DNA of 64,000 bases from Salegentibacter salarius. GTDB lineage: Bacteria > Bacteroidota > Bacteroidia > Flavobacteriales > Flavobacteriaceae. Shown one piece after another: positions 51,172 to 59,878 of this stretch. Position 1 is the first letter of the stretch, and each line of letters opens with the position of its first letter. Location of the stretch: assembly GCF_900168265.1 (NCBI RefSeq), contig NZ_FVZF01000019.1:1-64000 (forward strand), in the 5' to 3' direction. The position numbers and the translations under genes were made by a program. The notes below the pieces were generated by a model. It was not told the origin of the DNA. It saw only the letters and a list, made by a program, of their open reading frames with translations, and made no database searches.

Positions 51172-51822
51172 ATGGAACACATTACTTCAGAAGAAATTAC
51201 CGGAATGGAAAAATTATTTCGTTTAAACCTTATTAATAGCGTTACCGGTTATAAATCTGCCAATTTAATCGCAACAAAATCTAAGGAAAACGGAGTGAAT
51301 GTTGCCGTATTCAGTTCGGTTACCCATCTTGGGAGCAACCCGGCTTTGCTTGGTTTTATTACCCGCCCAACCAAAGAAGTACCCAGAAACACCTATAAAA
51401 ATATTAAGGAAAATCAATATTTTACGGTAAATCATATTCAAAAAGATATGATTGAAAGTGCGCACCAAACCGCTGCAAAGTATGATGAAGAAATTTCTGA
51501 GTTTCAAAAAACCGGCCTGGAAGAAGAATACCTCGACAATTTTTTTGCGCCTTACGTTAAGCAATCTAACGTAAAACTAGGTTGCAAATTCGTAAATGAA
51601 TATTACATCAAAGAAAATGATACAGTTATGGTAATTGGTGCCATAGAACACATTTATTTTGATGAAAGCATACAAGCACCAGATGGTTGGTTACGACTGG
51701 ATGATGCAGAAACTGTAGCTATAAACGGATTAGATGGTTATGCGCTCCCTAATCTTTTAGATCGCTTTCATTATGCCAGGCCGGGCCAGGAAATTAAATC
51801 TTTTTTTAAGAAAGATGATTAA
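51172..51822 (+). CDS. Flavin reductase family protein
   Basis: A 216-residue FMN-binding split-barrel protein: LINSVTGYKSANLIATKS, FSSVTHLGSNPALLGFITRP, RNTYKNIKENQYFTVNHI and SAHQTAAKY are typical of the flavin-reductase-like domain with bound FMN. The activity (FMN reduction or another flavin reaction) is not determined. It stands 3 nt before the DUF2256 gene and begins the run towards the cryptochrome and photolyase genes, so a role in supplying reduced flavin is an attractive but unproven idea. Confidence 0.88.
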   Translation: MEHITSEEITGMEKLFRLNLINSVTGYKSANLIATKSKENGVNVAVFSSVTHLGSNPALLGFITRPTKEVPRNTYKNIKENQYFTVNHIQKDMIESAHQTAAKYDEEISEFQKTGLEEEYLDNFFAPYVKQSNVKLGCKFVNEYYIKENDTVMVIGAIEHIYFDESIQAPDGWLRLDDAETVAINGLDGYALPNLLDRFHYARPGQEIKSFFKKDD

Positions 51823-51825
51823 TTG

Positions 51826-51963
51826 ATGAAAACGGTAAAGAAATCTGATTTGCCAGAGAAAATATGTCCTGTCTGCCAAAAGCCCTTTAAGTGGCGAAAG
51901 AAATGGGAGAAAAATTGGGAAGAAGTAGTTTATTGTAGTGAAAAATGCAGAAGAAATAAGTAA
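51826..51963 (+). CDS. DUF2256 zinc-ribbon-like small protein
   Basis: A 45-residue protein (starts [17 protein letters not shown]). It has CPVCQKPF and YCSEKCRR, a four-cysteine metal-binding layout, with a central basic [12 protein letters not shown]2256 proteins are regularly encoded next to cryptochrome/photolyase genes, as here: the stop overlaps the DASH start (TAATG at 51961-51965). Function unproven. Its shortness makes it easily missed. Confidence 0.88.
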   Translation: MKTVKKSDLPEKICPVCQKPFKWRKKWEKNWEEVVYCSEKCRRNK

Positions 51964-53258
51964 TGAGCACAGGATTAATTTGGTTTCAGAATAATTTGCG
52001 CATCAAAGATAATTCAGCTTTAGCCGAAGCCTGCAAAGAAAATGATCAGGTTATGGCCATTTACTTTTTTGATCCCAAACAATTTGAGTTCACTGAATTC
52101 GGATTTAAAAAGACAGGAAAATTTCGGGCTAAATTCTTAATAGAAACGATTACCGAACTAAAAGAAAATCTTGTCTCCTTAAATATTCCATTATTCATTT
52201 ATCAGGAAAAAACTGAACATTACCTCCCCCAATTTCTTCAGGAATATAATATTTCCAATGTTTATCTTCAAAAAGAATGGACCAGCGAAGAGCAAAAAAT
52301 AATCACTAAAGTAAAAGAAGAAGTTTCGGAAGCTATTCAGTTTAAAGCTTTTTACGATCAATTCTTATTTCACCCTGAAGATATTCCTTACTCTAATTTT
52401 AATGAAGTTCCGAAAGTATTTACAGAATTCAGAAAAAAGTGTGAAGCAAAGGTTTCTGTCAGAAAATGCTCTTTAACACCTCAGCCGCTAAACACCGAAA
52501 ATTTTGATCTAAAAAACAATACTGAAATTCCTAACCTAAAAGATTTAGGATTTGAAGAATTTGCGCAGGATTCAAGAACCGCTTTTCCCTTTAAAGGCGG
52601 AGAAAATCAGGCGAAGAAGAGAATTCAACAATACTTCTGGGAAACAAAAAACCTTGCAAAATACAAGCAAACCCGAAACGGGTTAATTGGTGAAGCTTAC
52701 AGCTCTAAACTTTCGGCGTGGCTTGCTAATGGCAGTATTTCGGCTAAACAGGTTTATTGGGAAGTTAAAAAATTTGAAAAAGAGATCACCAAAAATCAGG
52801 ATACCTATTGGCTAATTTTCGAACTAATTTGGCGAGATTATTTTAAATTCATCTCTCTTAAACACGGCAATAAAATCTTTAAAATTGGCGGAATTCTCGA
52901 AAAAGACCTGGAATGGAATAAAGATGAAAAGGCCAGGGAAAATTGGATAACTGGAGAAACTAAAGAGCCTTTTGTAAACGCAAATATGAAAGAAATAGCC
53001 GCCACAGGATTTATGAGCAATCGCGGCAGGCAAAATGTTGCCAGTTACTGGGCCAAAGAATTAAAACAGGATTGGCGTATTGGCGCAGCTTATTTTGAAA
53101 GTTTGCTTATAGATTATGATATACACAGTAATTGGGGAAACTGGATGTATAACAGCGGCGTTGGTAATGACCCTCGCGATAGGAAGTTTAATATAAAACG
53201 CCAGGCCGAACGTTATGATCCAGATCAAAAATTTCAGGAATTATGGCTGAAAGATTAA
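51963..53258 (+). CDS. DASH-type cryptochrome
   Basis: A 431-residue photolyase-family flavoprotein with GLIWFQNNLRIKDNSALAEA (Rossmann-like antenna domain), the FAD domain with GEAYSSKLSAWLANGSIS, ELIWRDYFKF, NANMKEIAATGFMSNRGRQN (phosphate and FAD contact) and DYDIHSNWGNWMYNSGVGNDPR. The C-terminal FNIKRQAERYDPDQKF fits DASH members. These proteins repair CPDs in single-stranded DNA and/or sense blue light. It overlaps the next photolyase gene by 16 nt, so the two are co-translated. Confidence 0.93.
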   Translation: MSTGLIWFQNNLRIKDNSALAEACKENDQVMAIYFFDPKQFEFTEFGFKKTGKFRAKFLIETITELKENLVSLNIPLFIYQEKTEHYLPQFLQEYNISNVYLQKEWTSEEQKIITKVKEEVSEAIQFKAFYDQFLFHPEDIPYSNFNEVPKVFTEFRKKCEAKVSVRKCSLTPQPLNTENFDLKNNTEIPNLKDLGFEEFAQDSRTAFPFKGGENQAKKRIQQYFWETKNLAKYKQTRNGLIGEAYSSKLSAWLANGSISAKQVYWEVKKFEKEITKNQDTYWLIFELIWRDYFKFISLKHGNKIFKIGGILEKDLEWNKDEKARENWITGETKEPFVNANMKEIAATGFMSNRGRQNVASYWAKELKQDWRIGAAYFESLLIDYDIHSNWGNWMYNSGVGNDPRDRKFNIKRQAERYDPDQKFQELWLKD

Positions 53259-54790
53259 AAACGCTAAGGTTGCTCCTGGGCGACCAGCTTAATCATCAAC
53301 ACAGTTGGTTTAAGGAAGAACAGGAAAACCTGCATTACGTTTTTATGGAAATGCGGCAGGAAACCGACTATGTAAAGCACCATATTCAAAAGGTAATTGG
53401 ATTCTTTAGTGCAATGCGAGAGTTTGCTGAATATTTAAAGGAACGGGAGCACGAAGTTATTTACCTTAAGATCAACGATAAAAAGAACAAACAAACTTTA
53501 CCCGAAAACCTAAAGCAGGTAATTTCAGAATATAGAATTGAAAAATTTGAATATCAGTTGCCCGATGAATACCGGCTTGATGTTCAATTAAAAGATTTCT
53601 GTAGTGAATTAACTATTGAAACCGAAGCATACGACACCGAGCATTTTCTTACCTCCAGGGAAGATCTTACCAATTTTTACAAAGGGAAAAAGGAAATGAC
53701 CATGGAATATTTTTACCGCGATATGCGTAAAAAATATGATGTTTTAATGGTAAACTCTAAAGATCCGGAAGGTGGGAAATGGAATTTTGATAAATCTAAC
53801 CGCAAAAAATGGAACGGCAAGCCCGAAATTCCACACGAACGTGGATTTAGAAAAGATGTTTCCGCATTGCTCCAGGAAGTAGGGAAAGCAGGCATTAAAA
53901 CTTTTGGAAGCCTTGATGCCGAAAAATTCAACTGGCCAACCAGCCGGGAAGATTCGCTTTCGGTTTTAAATTATTTTTCTAAAAACCTGTTGGTTCATTT
54001 TGGAGATTTCCAGGATGCTTTACATACTAAACAGGCCTACCTATTTCATTCCCGACTCTCGTTCGCTTTAAACAGCAAGATGCTACATCCTAAAGAAGTC
54101 ATAGATTCGGTAATTGGTTATTGGCGGGAAAATAAAGATGAAATAGACATTTCCCAGGTAGAAGGTTTTGTACGTCAAATTTTGGGTTGGCGAGAATATA
54201 TGCGTGGAATATACTGGAAAGAAATGCCGGGTTATGGAAAAAGCAATAAGTTGGATAATCAGAATAAATTACCGGAATTTTACTGGACTGCTAATACAAA
54301 AATGAATTGCCTCAAGCATAGTATTCAGCAAAGCCTGGACAATGCCTACGCACATCACATTCAGCGTTTAATGATAACCGGTAATTACGCGCTACTCACC
54401 CAAACCCATCCAAATGAAGTTGACGCCTGGTATCTTGGAATTTATATAGATGCGATTGAATGGGTTGAAATAACCAATACGCGCGGAATGAGCCAGTTTG
54501 CCGATGGCGGTATTGTTGCCACCAAACCTTATGTTTCCAGCGGTTCCTATATTAATAAAATGAGCAATTATTGTAAAGGATGCGAGTACGATGTAAAGAA
54601 AAAAACCGGTGAGAACTCCTGCCCTTTCAATAGTTTATACTGGAATTTTTTAGATGATAAACGCGAATTTTTTAAAGACAATCGCAGAATGGCCATGATG
54701 CTCAATATGCTGGATAAAAAGTCTGAGGATGAATTATTTAGAATAAAAGAACGAGCAAATGCAATAATTCAGAATCCTGAAAATTTTTAA
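53243..54790 (+). CDS. phrB: Iron-sulphur (6-4) photolyase, PhrB/FeS-BCP type
   Basis: A 515-residue protein of the bacterial (6-4) photolyase class. Four cysteines, C356, C444, C447 and C460, have the same spacing as the 4Fe-4S ligands of Agrobacterium PhrB (as I recall them, C350, C438, C441, C454). Family text includes LRLLLGDQLNHQHSWF at the start, VEGFVRQILGWREYMRG, NYALLTQTHPNEVDAWYLG and KPYVSSGSYINKMS. It repairs (6-4) photoproducts in DNA with light. It overlaps the DASH gene by 16 nt, indicating joint expression. Confidence in the class is high. Confidence 0.93.
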   Translation: MAERLKTLRLLLGDQLNHQHSWFKEEQENLHYVFMEMRQETDYVKHHIQKVIGFFSAMREFAEYLKEREHEVIYLKINDKKNKQTLPENLKQVISEYRIEKFEYQLPDEYRLDVQLKDFCSELTIETEAYDTEHFLTSREDLTNFYKGKKEMTMEYFYRDMRKKYDVLMVNSKDPEGGKWNFDKSNRKKWNGKPEIPHERGFRKDVSALLQEVGKAGIKTFGSLDAEKFNWPTSREDSLSVLNYFSKNLLVHFGDFQDALHTKQAYLFHSRLSFALNSKMLHPKEVIDSVIGYWRENKDEIDISQVEGFVRQILGWREYMRGIYWKEMPGYGKSNKLDNQNKLPEFYWTANTKMNCLKHSIQQSLDNAYAHHIQRLMITGNYALLTQTHPNEVDAWYLGIYIDAIEWVEITNTRGMSQFADGGIVATKPYVSSGSYINKMSNYCKGCEYDVKKKTGENSCPFNSLYWNFLDDKREFFKDNRRMAMMLNMLDKKSEDELFRIKERANAIIQNPENF

Positions 54791-54998
54791 CATTCGAGTT
54801 AAACACTAGTTAAAAGCTATTACTCCAACTCAGTTATTCTATAAATTCGTTTAGAACTAAGAATCAAATTTACTTAGCAAATAGTAGAAGTCTAAAAATC
54901 AAATTATTATGCTTCTCACTTCTTTAAAAATGAGAATTTATTTATTAACTTGTATAAACAATTAACCAAAGTAGCTTAGCTACACAAAACCAACCAAT

Positions 54999-55154
54999 AT
55001 GAGAGATTTAATTTGGCTTATCGTAGTATTACTAGTAATAGGATGGCTTGTTGGCTATTTTGCATTTCCAGATCTGGGAAGCATTATCCACATTCTAATT
55101 GTAGTAGCCGTAATCCTAATTTTGTATAAATTATTAACCGGACGCCGTCTGTAA
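54999..55154 (+). CDS. Lmo0937-family small membrane protein
   Basis: A 51-residue protein with two hydrophobic helices (IWLIVVLLVIGWLVGYFAF and IIHILIVVAVILILYKLL) around a short polar turn, and a basic end TGRRL. It matches the lmo0937 family layout (MRDLIWLIVVLLVIGWL). These proteins are stress-induced in some bacteria; function unknown. The 208 nt upstream contain no gene. A terminator follows at 55177-55206. Confidence 0.8.
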   Translation: MRDLIWLIVVLLVIGWLVGYFAFPDLGSIIHILIVVAVILILYKLLTGRRL

Positions 55155-55176
55155 TTATTAATTTAATCGAATCATT

Positions 55177-55206
55177 AAACCCTTTGAAATTCTCAAAGGG
55201 TTTTTT
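55177..55206 (+). terminator. Terminator after the lmo0937-like gene
   Basis: AAACCCTTTGA (55177-55187) with TCAAAGGGTTT (55193-55203), 5-nt loop, T6 run. Confidence 0.9.
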
Positions 55207-55244
55207 ATTTGCAAAATCTTATCTTCGATCTTAAACAAAAAATT

Positions 55245-56003
55245 ATGTGGAATCTTAACAATAAATATGCGTTAGTAACCGGCGGTACCAAAGGAATTGG
55301 AAAAGCCGCGGTACTAGAATTTCTGGAGCTGGGAGCCGAAGTTTTGTTTACTTCCAGAACTCAAAAGGATATAGATCTTTTGCTAGAGGACTTGCAAAAA
55401 GAGGGCAAAAAGGTACATGGCCTGGTCGCCGATGTAACTATCGCTGAAGACAGGCAAAAGGTTTTTGATTATATTGAAAAGCACTGGAGCAAACTGGATA
55501 TCCTGGTGAATAACGCAGGAATCAATATTCGCAAAAAGGCCAACGATTATAGCGATGAAGAATTTAGAAAAGTAATGGAAATAAATCTTAATGCTCCTTT
55601 TCAATTAAGCCGAAAACTTCATTCACTACTTCAAAAAAGCGGCAATGCAAAGATCGTGAATGTGGCGTCTTCTGCAGCGCTACAAGATGTTGGTACGGGC
55701 ACACCTTATGCAATGTCTAAGGCCGGATTACTTCAACAAACCAGAAGTCTTGCCGTAGAGTGGGCTAAAGATGGTATTCGGGTGAACGCGGTTTCGCCCT
55801 GGTTTACCGTTACACCGCTAACTAAGGGACTTTTAAGTGAAAATGAAAGGATGGATCCCATTATTAAAAGAACGCCATTAAATCGCGTGGCCGAAGCCAG
55901 TGAAATGGCATCCATAATCGCTTTCCTGGCTATGGATAAATCCTCTTATATCACCGGACAAAATATTGTAGCCGATGGTGGAATGAGCGTGAATGCTCTT
56001 TAA
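55245..56003 (+). CDS. SDR family oxidoreductase (tropinone-reductase-like)
   Basis: A 252-residue classical SDR: cofactor loop TGGTKGIG (residues 14-21), NNAGINIRK, catalytic Tyr-Lys in YAMSKAG and the C-terminal FLAMDKSSYITGQNIVADGG typical of NADP-dependent 3-oxoacyl/tropinone-type enzymes. Substrate unknown. Start set at 55245 (MWNLNNKYALVTGG); the frame open from 55209 adds twelve unlike residues that fall close to the terminator. It is downstream of the photolyase cluster, where SDR genes are frequent, and 36 nt upstream of a lipoprotein gene. Confidence 0.9.
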   Translation: MWNLNNKYALVTGGTKGIGKAAVLEFLELGAEVLFTSRTQKDIDLLLEDLQKEGKKVHGLVADVTIAEDRQKVFDYIEKHWSKLDILVNNAGINIRKKANDYSDEEFRKVMEINLNAPFQLSRKLHSLLQKSGNAKIVNVASSAALQDVGTGTPYAMSKAGLLQQTRSLAVEWAKDGIRVNAVSPWFTVTPLTKGLLSENERMDPIIKRTPLNRVAEASEMASIIAFLAMDKSSYITGQNIVADGGMSVNAL

Positions 56004-56039
56004 AAGCAGTTTTTGTATCTTTATAGGAAATCAATCACT

Positions 56040-56714
56040 ATGAAAAAACTAATACTTTTTACTTTTCTTTTTGCCGCTATGTTTAGCTGTAAAAATAAGG
56101 AAACTAAAATTGGTCAGGAAACTGCCGCTGAACCCGAAAAAAGCATTCAGCAGCAAATTGCCGTGGCTCACGGATTAAATAATTTTGACGATGTTCAAGA
56201 AATTCAATTTACCTTTAATGTTAAGGTTCAGGATTCTTTAAGAACCAGCCGAGCCTGGACCTGGAAACCACAAACCGATGAAATTAGGCTTACCGAAGGT
56301 GATATTAGTCAAACCTATACTAAAACCGATAGCATTTCTGAAGAAGATAAGGAAATAGACCAAAAATTTATTAATGATTCTTATTGGCTTTTATTCCCTT
56401 TCCAAATGGTTTGGAGTGATGCAAACATTTCGGAAGAAAAAACCGGAATTGCTCCAATTAGCAAGGAAGAAATGAACTACTTAGAAGTTTCCTATAAAGG
56501 TGAAGGCGGTTATACTCCCGGTGACACCTATGTGGTTTATTATAAAGATGATCTTCTTTTGGAAGAATGGATTTATAAATCTGCTGATGGAAAAAGAGAA
56601 ATGCCTACTACCTGGCAAGATTTTGAAGATATCCAGGGTTTAAAAATCTCTAAAACCCATAAATCTCCTGACGGAAGTTTTGAATTGTTCTTTACTGACA
56701 TAAAGGTGAAATAA
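56040..56714 (+). CDS. Lipoprotein of unknown function
   Basis: A 224-residue protein: signal peptide MKKLILFTFLFAAMFSC with lipobox, short Lys/Glu linker, then a beta-rich domain (IQFTFNVKVQDSLRTSRAWT, DEIRLTEGDISQTY, GEGGYTPGDTYVVYYKDDL). Proteins of this shape are common, uncharacterised Flavobacteriaceae lipoproteins. Start set at 56040, since nine upstream residues would disrupt the signal peptide. TATCTTTA just before the start (about 56015) could be a -7 box. A terminator lies at 56739-56777. No function is assigned. Confidence 0.78.
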   Translation: MKKLILFTFLFAAMFSCKNKETKIGQETAAEPEKSIQQQIAVAHGLNNFDDVQEIQFTFNVKVQDSLRTSRAWTWKPQTDEIRLTEGDISQTYTKTDSISEEDKEIDQKFINDSYWLLFPFQMVWSDANISEEKTGIAPISKEEMNYLEVSYKGEGGYTPGDTYVVYYKDDLLLEEWIYKSADGKREMPTTWQDFEDIQGLKISKTHKSPDGSFELFFTDIKVK

Positions 56715-56738
56715 TTTTAAAGTTTCTAAAAAATCAAG

Positions 56739-56777
56739 AAGCCACGAATTCAATCTTTGACGAATTCGTGGCTTTTT
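56739..56777 (+). terminator. Terminator after the 56040 lipoprotein gene
   Basis: AAGCCACGAATTC (56739-56751) with GAATTCGTGGCTT (56762-56774), T5 run. The stem also carries an A-rich run on its left, so it may work for the convergent beta-lactamase-like gene as well. Confidence 0.88.
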
Positions 56778-56826
56778 GATTCTCGATAAGATCTATAAGC
56801 AATCGCTTAAACATCTTCTGAAGTTA

Positions 56827-57753
56827 CTAATATTTTAAACCGGTGAGAATTTCTTTAGCTCCTTCGGCAGGTTTCCAATCAGAATTTGGTTCAAAGTAAT
56901 TCCAAAGCAAGGCTGAAATTTTTCTTTGCAACTCCCAGGCTTCATTGCCATCTTCCCAGGATTCATCTTCATTGTTCTTTGTAGCTAAATAACATACATA
57001 ATCACCGGAAGGTGCATTTACCATAAAAAGCTCAGACCTGGATTTATTTACCATTCCCTGTTTAGCAGCAGCCTGCACATAAGGCGGTATTTGTGATAAA
57101 GCATAATCCTGATAAAACGAGTTCCCTAGCAACCTGTACATTTCATCACTGGCTGCAGGACTAATTAAATCACGATTTCGTATTTCAACTAAAATTGAAG
57201 CCATTTCACGTGGAGTGGTTTGTCCCCAACCGTATTTCTCCCAATCCTTTTCCCGGCCATCAGTTCTGGAATTTACGCGGGTGTATTCCAGGCCAAGTTC
57301 AGCCATTAATTCATTAATAGCTTCTCCGCCTCCGGCCAGTTCCTGGTTCCATAAAGAAGTAACATTATCACTATAACTAATCATAAGGGCAACCAGCGTT
57401 CTCAAATCGGTTTTGGTGCTGTCTTGGTAAAACTGCATCAGCCCGGAACCACCGTAAATACGATCTGTAGAATAAACCAACGTATCATTGTAGTTTAAAT
57501 CTCCCTTATCAATATTGTCAAAAATCTTTACCAGAATAGGCACTTTCACGATACTTGCCGTTGGGAAGATGGTATCGGCATTTATAGCTACTACCTTGTC
57601 GGTTTCCAGGTTTTTCACATAAATACCTACATCACCTTTAAAATCATCAATTAGCGCTTCCAATTTCTGTTGAAGTTCAAGATTCCTTTCAGTATTTTGG
57701 GCAAAACCTGTTACTGAAACCATCCACAAGCAAAGAGCAATTATCTTTTTCAT
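56827..57753 (-). CDS. Class A beta-lactamase-like serine hydrolase
   Basis: A 308-residue exported protein (signal peptide MKKIIALCLWMVSVTGFAQ). The penicillin-binding fold motifs are S67-x-x-K70 (TASIVKVP), S128-D-N130 and K231-Q-G where class A enzymes have KTG. The omega-loop Glu (E166xxLN) is not evident; the aligned stretch reads NSRTDGREKDWEKYGWGQTT. The family member therefore may not deacylate penicillins efficiently and could be a DD-peptidase-like or other hydrolase. It is 28 nt after kynU on the same strand. Fold call is good; lactamase activity is doubtful. Confidence 0.85.
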   Translation of the reverse strand: MKKIIALCLWMVSVTGFAQNTERNLELQQKLEALIDDFKGDVGIYVKNLETDKVVAINADTIFPTASIVKVPILVKIFDNIDKGDLNYNDTLVYSTDRIYGGSGLMQFYQDSTKTDLRTLVALMISYSDNVTSLWNQELAGGGEAINELMAELGLEYTRVNSRTDGREKDWEKYGWGQTTPREMASILVEIRNRDLISPAASDEMYRLLGNSFYQDYALSQIPPYVQAAAKQGMVNKSRSELFMVNAPSGDYVCYLATKNNEDESWEDGNEAWELQRKISALLWNYFEPNSDWKPAEGAKEILTGLKY

Positions 57754-57781
57754 TGATCTTAAATTAAGTAAGCATTTATTT

Positions 57782-59065
57782 TTATTTCGATTTTTCTAAA
57801 ATTCCCTTCTTAAGAATTTGTCCGAACTGGAACATATCTTCAAATGAACAATAAAAAGGAACCGGAGCCAGTCTAATTACATTGGGTTCCCGCCAATCGG
57901 TGATCACTCCATTTTTCATTAAATAATTGAATAACTCTCTGCCTTCGCCGTGCAAAAACACCGAAAGTTGCGTACCACGTTCCTCCTGCTTTGCAGGAGT
58001 AATAATTTCAAAAGTACTGTCAACTTCCTTATCAATTTCGTGTAAAACGAATTCGAGGTAAGCCACAATTTTATTTCGTTTTTCTATTAAAGCGGGCATC
58101 CCAACTTCCTCAAACATTTCCAGGGAAGCTAAATAAGGCGCAAGAGCCAGAACGGGAGCATTAGAAATTTGCCAGGCGTCGGCACCGTTTTCCGGCTGGA
58201 ATTCGGGTTCCATTAAAAACCTTCGTTCTTTGCTATGGCCCCACCAGCCTTCAAAGCGAGGAATATCTTTTTGGTTATGATATTTTTCATTTATAAAACA
58301 TCCGGAGGCATTCCCGGGACCGCTATTCATATATTTATAGCTACACCAGGCAGCAAAATCTACGTTCCATTCACTTAGATTTAATTCAATATTTCCCGCG
58401 GCGTGCGCAAGGTCCCAGCCTACAAAAGCGCCTATTTCATGTCCTGCTTTGGTAATTGTTTCCATCTCCAGCACCTGCCCGGTATAATAATTCACACCCC
58501 CAATGAGCACCAAAGCGCACTCCTCGCCTACTTCTTTTATTTTCGCAAGAATATCTTCAGTTCTAAAATTATTTTCTCCTTCGTGTCTTTTAATTTCCAC
58601 GATCGCGCCCTCCGGATCGTAACCGTGAAAACGAACCTGACTGGAAATCATATACTGGTCGCTGGGAAAAGCTTTTTCTTCACAAATAATCTTATAGCGC
58701 TTCCCTTTTGGTCTATAAAAGGACACCATCAATAAATGCAAATTTACCGTGAGTGTATTCATTACGGTAACCTCGGCAGGTTTGGCGCCTACTACTTTTG
58801 CCAGTTTTGCTGAAAAACGCTCGTGGTAATCCCACCAGGGTTTTTCGGCATAGAAATGACCTTCTACAGCGAGATTCGCCCAGTCGGTCATAATCTCGTC
58901 TACATATTTTTTAGCTGATTTTGGTTGAAGTCCAAGTGAATTTCCGGTGAAGTAAATTACATTCTCACCCTCGTGCTGTGGAAAAATAAATTGATCTCGG
59001 TAAGATGATAATTTGTCTTCTGCATCGAGTTCTTTGGCAAAATCTAGGGTATTTTTAAACTGCAT
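57782..59065 (-). CDS. kynU: Kynureninase
   Basis: A 427-residue PLP enzyme cleaving 3-hydroxykynurenine or kynurenine to (3-hydroxy)anthranilate and alanine. Family text: YFTGNSLGLQPKSAKKYVDE, AVEGHFYAEKPWWDYHE, VMNTLTVNLHLLMVSFY, FVGWDLAHAAGNIEL and the PLP lysine in WCSYKYMNSGPG. Start chosen at 59065 (MQFKNTLDFAKEL) rather than 59098. Pathway partner kmo lies 8.4 kb away on the same strand. The following gene, beta-lactamase-like, is 28 nt downstream, probably co-transcribed but functionally unrelated. Confidence 0.93.
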   Translation of the reverse strand: MQFKNTLDFAKELDAEDKLSSYRDQFIFPQHEGENVIYFTGNSLGLQPKSAKKYVDEIMTDWANLAVEGHFYAEKPWWDYHERFSAKLAKVVGAKPAEVTVMNTLTVNLHLLMVSFYRPKGKRYKIICEEKAFPSDQYMISSQVRFHGYDPEGAIVEIKRHEGENNFRTEDILAKIKEVGEECALVLIGGVNYYTGQVLEMETITKAGHEIGAFVGWDLAHAAGNIELNLSEWNVDFAAWCSYKYMNSGPGNASGCFINEKYHNQKDIPRFEGWWGHSKERRFLMEPEFQPENGADAWQISNAPVLALAPYLASLEMFEEVGMPALIEKRNKIVAYLEFVLHEIDKEVDSTFEIITPAKQEERGTQLSVFLHGEGRELFNYLMKNGVITDWREPNVIRLAPVPFYCSFEDMFQFGQILKKGILEKSK

Positions 59066-59212
59066 GTGTGGTTGTATTTTTAATCCTGAAGATTTCAAAT
59101 CTAAGTTATCGAGTAAAAATACAATTTAAAAAATAGTTTCAACCTATTCTAAAAGTCGGGTTTTACAGGAAAAGAGGAATCATAATACAAGTTTCAGAAT
59201 TAATAATTTCTC

Positions 59213-59220
59213 TAAATTTG
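59213..59220 (+). promoter_or_regulatory. Putative -7 box of the O-methyltransferase gene
   Basis: TAAATTTG is an exact TAnnTTTG match ending 16 nt before the start codon at 59237. Confidence 0.45.
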
Positions 59221-59236
59221 AACAAAAATAGAACCA

Positions 59237-59878
59237 ATGCATTTTTTACCTGAAGCGATAGATGACTATATTTTAGAACATTCAGCTAAAGAACCAGAGT
59301 TTTTAGCGAAACTTAACCGGGAAACCAACCAGAAAGTATTACAGCCAAGAATGTTGAGCGGCAACTACCAGGGCAGGATTTTGAGCTTAATTTCAAAAAT
59401 AATAGCTCCAAAAAGTATTCTAGAAATTGGCACTTACACCGGCTACTCGGCATTATGCCTGGCTGAGGGTTTAGCTAAAGATGGGATGTTGCACACCATA
59501 GACATCAATGAAGAATTATACGATTTTCAGCAGAAATATTTTCAGGCTTCAGCATTTAAAAATAACATCAAGCAATACATTGGGGACGCCAGGGAGATAA
59601 TTCCGGAGATAAACGCAAAGTTTGACCTGGTGTTTATTGATGCCGATAAACCAAATTATCCTGCGTATTTCGAATTGATTATTGAAAAAATGAATGCCGG
59701 TGGTGTTATATTATCAGATAATGTACTGTGGAGTGGGAAAGTTGTGAAGCCGGTAAAAGCCGATGATGAGTCTACCCAGGCACTTTTAAAATACAATAAG
59801 ATGCTCGCTGAAGACGAACGTGTAGAAACCGTTATTTTACCAATTCGCGACGGGTTAACCTTAAGCAGACTTAAATAA
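59237..59878 (+). CDS. SAM-dependent O-methyltransferase (COMT-like)
   Basis: A 213-residue class I methyltransferase of the small caffeoyl-CoA/catechol family. Motif I is EIGTYTGYSALCLAEGL, the metal/SAM motif is DLVFIDADKPNY, and GGVILSDNVLWSGKV follows. It methylates hydroxyl groups of small aromatics with Mg2+; the native substrate is unknown. Monocistronic; its end overlaps the convergent PAP2 gene by 8 nt with no terminator visible between them. Confidence 0.92.
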   Translation: MHFLPEAIDDYILEHSAKEPEFLAKLNRETNQKVLQPRMLSGNYQGRILSLISKIIAPKSILEIGTYTGYSALCLAEGLAKDGMLHTIDINEELYDFQQKYFQASAFKNNIKQYIGDAREIIPEINAKFDLVFIDADKPNYPAYFELIIEKMNAGGVILSDNVLWSGKVVKPVKADDESTQALLKYNKMLAEDERVETVILPIRDGLTLSRLK

